Positions 5,377-7,361 of a stretch of DNA of 7,361 nucleotides are shown here, one piece after another (positions within the stretch are counted from its first letter, which is position 1; the number at the start of each line of letters is the position of its first letter). Below the pieces are notes generated by a model. That model ran no database searches, was not told the origin of the DNA, and saw only the letters and a program-made list of their open reading frames with translations. This DNA comes from CAZTWC01 sp964617105 [NCBI: uncultured Myxococcia bacterium] (GTDB lineage: Bacteria > CAZTWC01), in the NCBI GenBank assembly GCA_964617105.1, contig CAZTWC010000175.1:1-7361 (forward strand). The letters run 5' to 3'. The translations under genes and the position numbers were made by a program.

Positions 5377-7361
5377 ATGCGAAAACTACAACTATTATTT
5401 ATCCTGTTTTTGGTGGCGAGTTTTTCATTATTCGGCTGCGGTGGTGGAGGCGGCGGTTCTTCCGATCCTGATGACACCAGCAAGCAAGACGGCGGTGCCC
5501 AGGATGGCGGTGAAGATACAGACGACACCGGCAAATCAACGGCCAAACTCTCCTCTCTTACCGGCCAGGTGATGGACCAGGATTTTATGCCAATTGCCGG
5601 AGTTAAGATTACTGCTACCTACAACTATGAAGGTAAGACTGGCGATACCATAACTACTATTAGCCAGGAAAGTGGGGCCTTCTCCTTTACCGAATTTTCT
5701 GAGGGTCGGTATGTTATTAAGTTTGACCCTTCGGAACAGGGCAATATCCAGGGCACCGAGTTTCCTGTTATGCTGCAATACAAACAGGAGTTGGTTATCA
5801 CGCCGCTGGTTTTGCCCAGGTTAAACTCCAGCGAACTCATTGAAGATACCTCCTCCTTTAACCATGTCCAGGATGAGGAGGGTGGCAATGCCTCGGTTTT
5901 TATGGAACCTGACTCAGTCAGCCCGGTAGAGGGCGTGAGAGGGATCACGGTAGGTATTGAGGAGATACCAGCTGACTTTTTACCCAACCCCCTGGGCTTT
6001 GAAAATCAAGCATTGGAGAGTGACGATGACTCTGGTGGTTATGTAGGCTTTACTGTAAATTGGGAGGGGATTAAAAAAATCAACAAACCCATTCAGGTAC
6101 TTTTTCCAGGCCATAATCCCAAAGAGGGTACTACAGAAGCGGCCAAAAAAGAGACGGTCATGCTGGAGGGTTTTAATAAAAATACTGGCCGGTGGAAAAG
6201 TGTGCTGGAGGGCCGGATAAAGGAGATGGATATCCAGGGTAAAACCCAGATGTTGTTGGGGGAAAATTCTGCTCCCAATACACCTTTTCATAGTGATCAG
6301 CCTGCGGCTGCCAAGGCTTTTTATACGGTCTTTGATTTCAGCCAAAAATACGATTATAAATTTTATCGCTTCAAAAGTTTTTCTGCGGCTTCTCCCCAGA
6401 TGCTAACCGTGGCTCCCACCAACTATTTTCCGGTGGTAACCGATGATGGCAAACCCAAATATGCCAATATTAAAGCCAATCTCTCTTTTGGCGATTGCAG
6501 CGACAAAACCAAGCAGAGAACTATTGCTGATTTAGACGCCTATTACTATTACATATATTTTTATGTCTACCTGGGAGCAGACAAAGAGGGTAAGAGATAT
6601 GTCCGGGAAAGAAAATATGTGCGTTTAGGGAAAAACGGCGAGATTAAAGTATCGCTGCCAGTGAGCCTGAGAAACCACAAAACTCTTTACAAACGTTGGA
6701 CCACTGTGCTTGACAACAGTTTTGTCTATATGCCCAGAATTATTTATGCCAGAGGGAGCCAGAGGTATTTTCTGATCCTTCCCCAGGAAAAAGAGCAGAA
6801 AGGGCGTCTCGGCTACTATATAAAACTCTCTTTAGCAGATTTTCTTAAGATAGGCGGCAAAACTTTAGCAGATCTTAAACCCGACGCCAAACTGGTTTTT
6901 GACAAATTTTGCATGAACAGCATTGTAATGAAGATGGGTAATATCCGGATTATGTCAAATACCTATTGTCCCAGAGAGGGTTGCATCTCCCCAGTTTATA
7001 TGTCAGAATTTAATAAAATTTCTGCCAATTTTCAGTTCCAGGGCGAGAAATTTCCCGATAATTTTAAGGAGAAAAACATTTCTCTGGCTTCCTGGTATCG
7101 CAGTTTTTATTTCCCATTTTTTGAGGGTAATGCCAACCTGACCTTTAAGATCGATGATATCTTTAAAGAGCATTTACAAATGGAAAAGTGTTTTTACAGC
7201 AAAAATTACTACTACAACTATTTTAACCGGACCAATATACCCAAAGATGCGGTTAAAGACTGTATGGGGGAAAAATTTAGTTTTAAACTGCTCTATAATA
7301 ATAATTTTTATGTCAAGTTTAAGATCAAAAAAGACACAGACAAAGATGGAGTGGCCGATAT
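5377..7361 (+). CDS. Large putative lipoprotein with carboxypeptidase-regulatory-like domain, partial at right edge
   Basis: The first 661 residues of an exported protein whose frame is still open at the window edge. The signal peptide MRKLQLLFILFLVASFSLFGC gives a lipobox LFGC with Cys21 as the lipidated residue. Six glycines and an Asp/Gly/Glu-rich linker (about 28-55) follow, a typical flexible tether from the outer membrane. Residues about 60-145 (SLTGQVMDQDFMPIAGVKIT... GAFSFTEFSEGRYVIKF) look like a carboxypeptidase-regulatory-like or SpaA-type beta-sandwich. Residues 150-650 have no family I recognise; they are beta-rich, aromatic and lysine-rich, with an odd Tyr cluster YYYYIYFYVY at 389-398. 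The last visible residues, DTDKDGVAD, begin a thrombospondin type-3-like calcium-binding repeat (DxDxDG), so more such repeats or another domain probably lie beyond the edge. The ATG at 5377 is supported by a strong GGGAGG ending four bases upstream. Function unknown; a surface adhesin or structural lipoprotein is a guess. Confidence 0.88.
   Translation, partial: MRKLQLLFILFLVASFSLFGCGGGGGGSSDPDDTSKQDGGAQDGGEDTDDTGKSTAKLSSLTGQVMDQDFMPIAGVKITATYNYEGKTGDTITTISQESGAFSFTEFSEGRYVIKFDPSEQGNIQGTEFPVMLQYKQELVITPLVLPRLNSSELIEDTSSFNHVQDEEGGNASVFMEPDSVSPVEGVRGITVGIEEIPADFLPNPLGFENQALESDDDSGGYVGFTVNWEGIKKINKPIQVLFPGHNPKEGTTEAAKKETVMLEGFNKNTGRWKSVLEGRIKEMDIQGKTQMLLGENSAPNTPFHSDQPAAAKAFYTVFDFSQKYDYKFYRFKSFSAASPQMLTVAPTNYFPVVTDDGKPKYANIKANLSFGDCSDKTKQRTIADLDAYYYYIYFYVYLGADKEGKRYVRERKYVRLGKNGEIKVSLPVSLRNHKTLYKRWTTVLDNSFVYMPRIIYARGSQRYFLILPQEKEQKGRLGYYIKLSLADFLKIGGKTLADLKPDAKLVFDKFCMNSIVMKMGNIRIMSNTYCPREGCISPVYMSEFNKISANFQFQGEKFPDNFKEKNISLASWYRSFYFPFFEGNANLTFKIDDIFKEHLQMEKCFYSKNYYYNYFNRTNIPKDAVKDCMGEKFSFKLLYNNNFYVKFKIKKDTDKDGVAD

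Noticed and set aside
5980-6345. 121-residue minus-strand open frame and smaller neighbours at 5625-5987 and 6093-6278
   Set aside because: All are antisense to the large lipoprotein, whose frame is continuous with a strong ribosome binding site and signal peptide.

Overview
The window is ordinary bacterial chromosome of moderate G+C with AT-rich intergenic gaps. It carries six protein-coding loci and no RNA gene, CRISPR array or insertion sequence that I can see. The best lineage guess is an uncultured Myxococcota-like or deltaproteobacterial organism. Three things suggest this: a secreted enzyme ending in a MYXO-CTERM-like tail (Cys motif, transmembrane helix, basic end); a Cys-rich lipoprotein whose C-terminal half resembles a family I associate with myxobacteria; and a second lipoprotein with a Gly/Asp-rich linker and a calcium-binding type repeat. 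This is inference from protein style, not a taxonomic proof.

Layout. On the minus strand, reading from 3369 down to 1, lie a secreted zinc-dependent phospholipase C-like protein (3369-2072, interrupted by an apparent one-base frameshift in a C7 tract), a Cys-rich lipoprotein (1970-795), and the N-terminal two thirds of a saccharopine dehydrogenase-family oxidoreductase (774 to the window edge). The last two are 20 bases apart and probably co-transcribed. The phospholipase gene is 101 bases upstream of the lipoprotein and may belong to the same unit. A 220-base AT-rich gap (3370-3589) separates this block from a divergent plus-strand gene (3590-4303). That gene encodes an excisionase/MerR-type helix-turn-helix domain fused to a HepT-like HEPN domain. 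Convergent to it is nfo, endonuclease IV (5244-4384), a base-excision repair enzyme with all nine metal ligands intact. Divergent from nfo is a large lipoprotein of unknown function (5377 to the right edge, still open).

How the genes relate. Three of the six products are predicted to be exported or envelope-anchored (phospholipase-like protein and two lipoproteins), so the window is rich in cell-surface functions. Nfo and the dehydrogenase are cytosolic housekeeping enzymes with no obvious functional tie to their neighbours. The most unusual locus is the HTH-HepT fusion. It has no nucleotidyltransferase (MNT) antitoxin beside it, the Arg of its HepT RNase motif is replaced by His, and its promoter is so close to the ATG that the mRNA may be leaderless. 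An 11-base direct repeat spaced exactly 30 bases brackets the -10 box and the start codon. Together these suggest a stand-alone, possibly self-regulating DNA-binding protein derived from a toxin fold, rather than a classical toxin-antitoxin pair.
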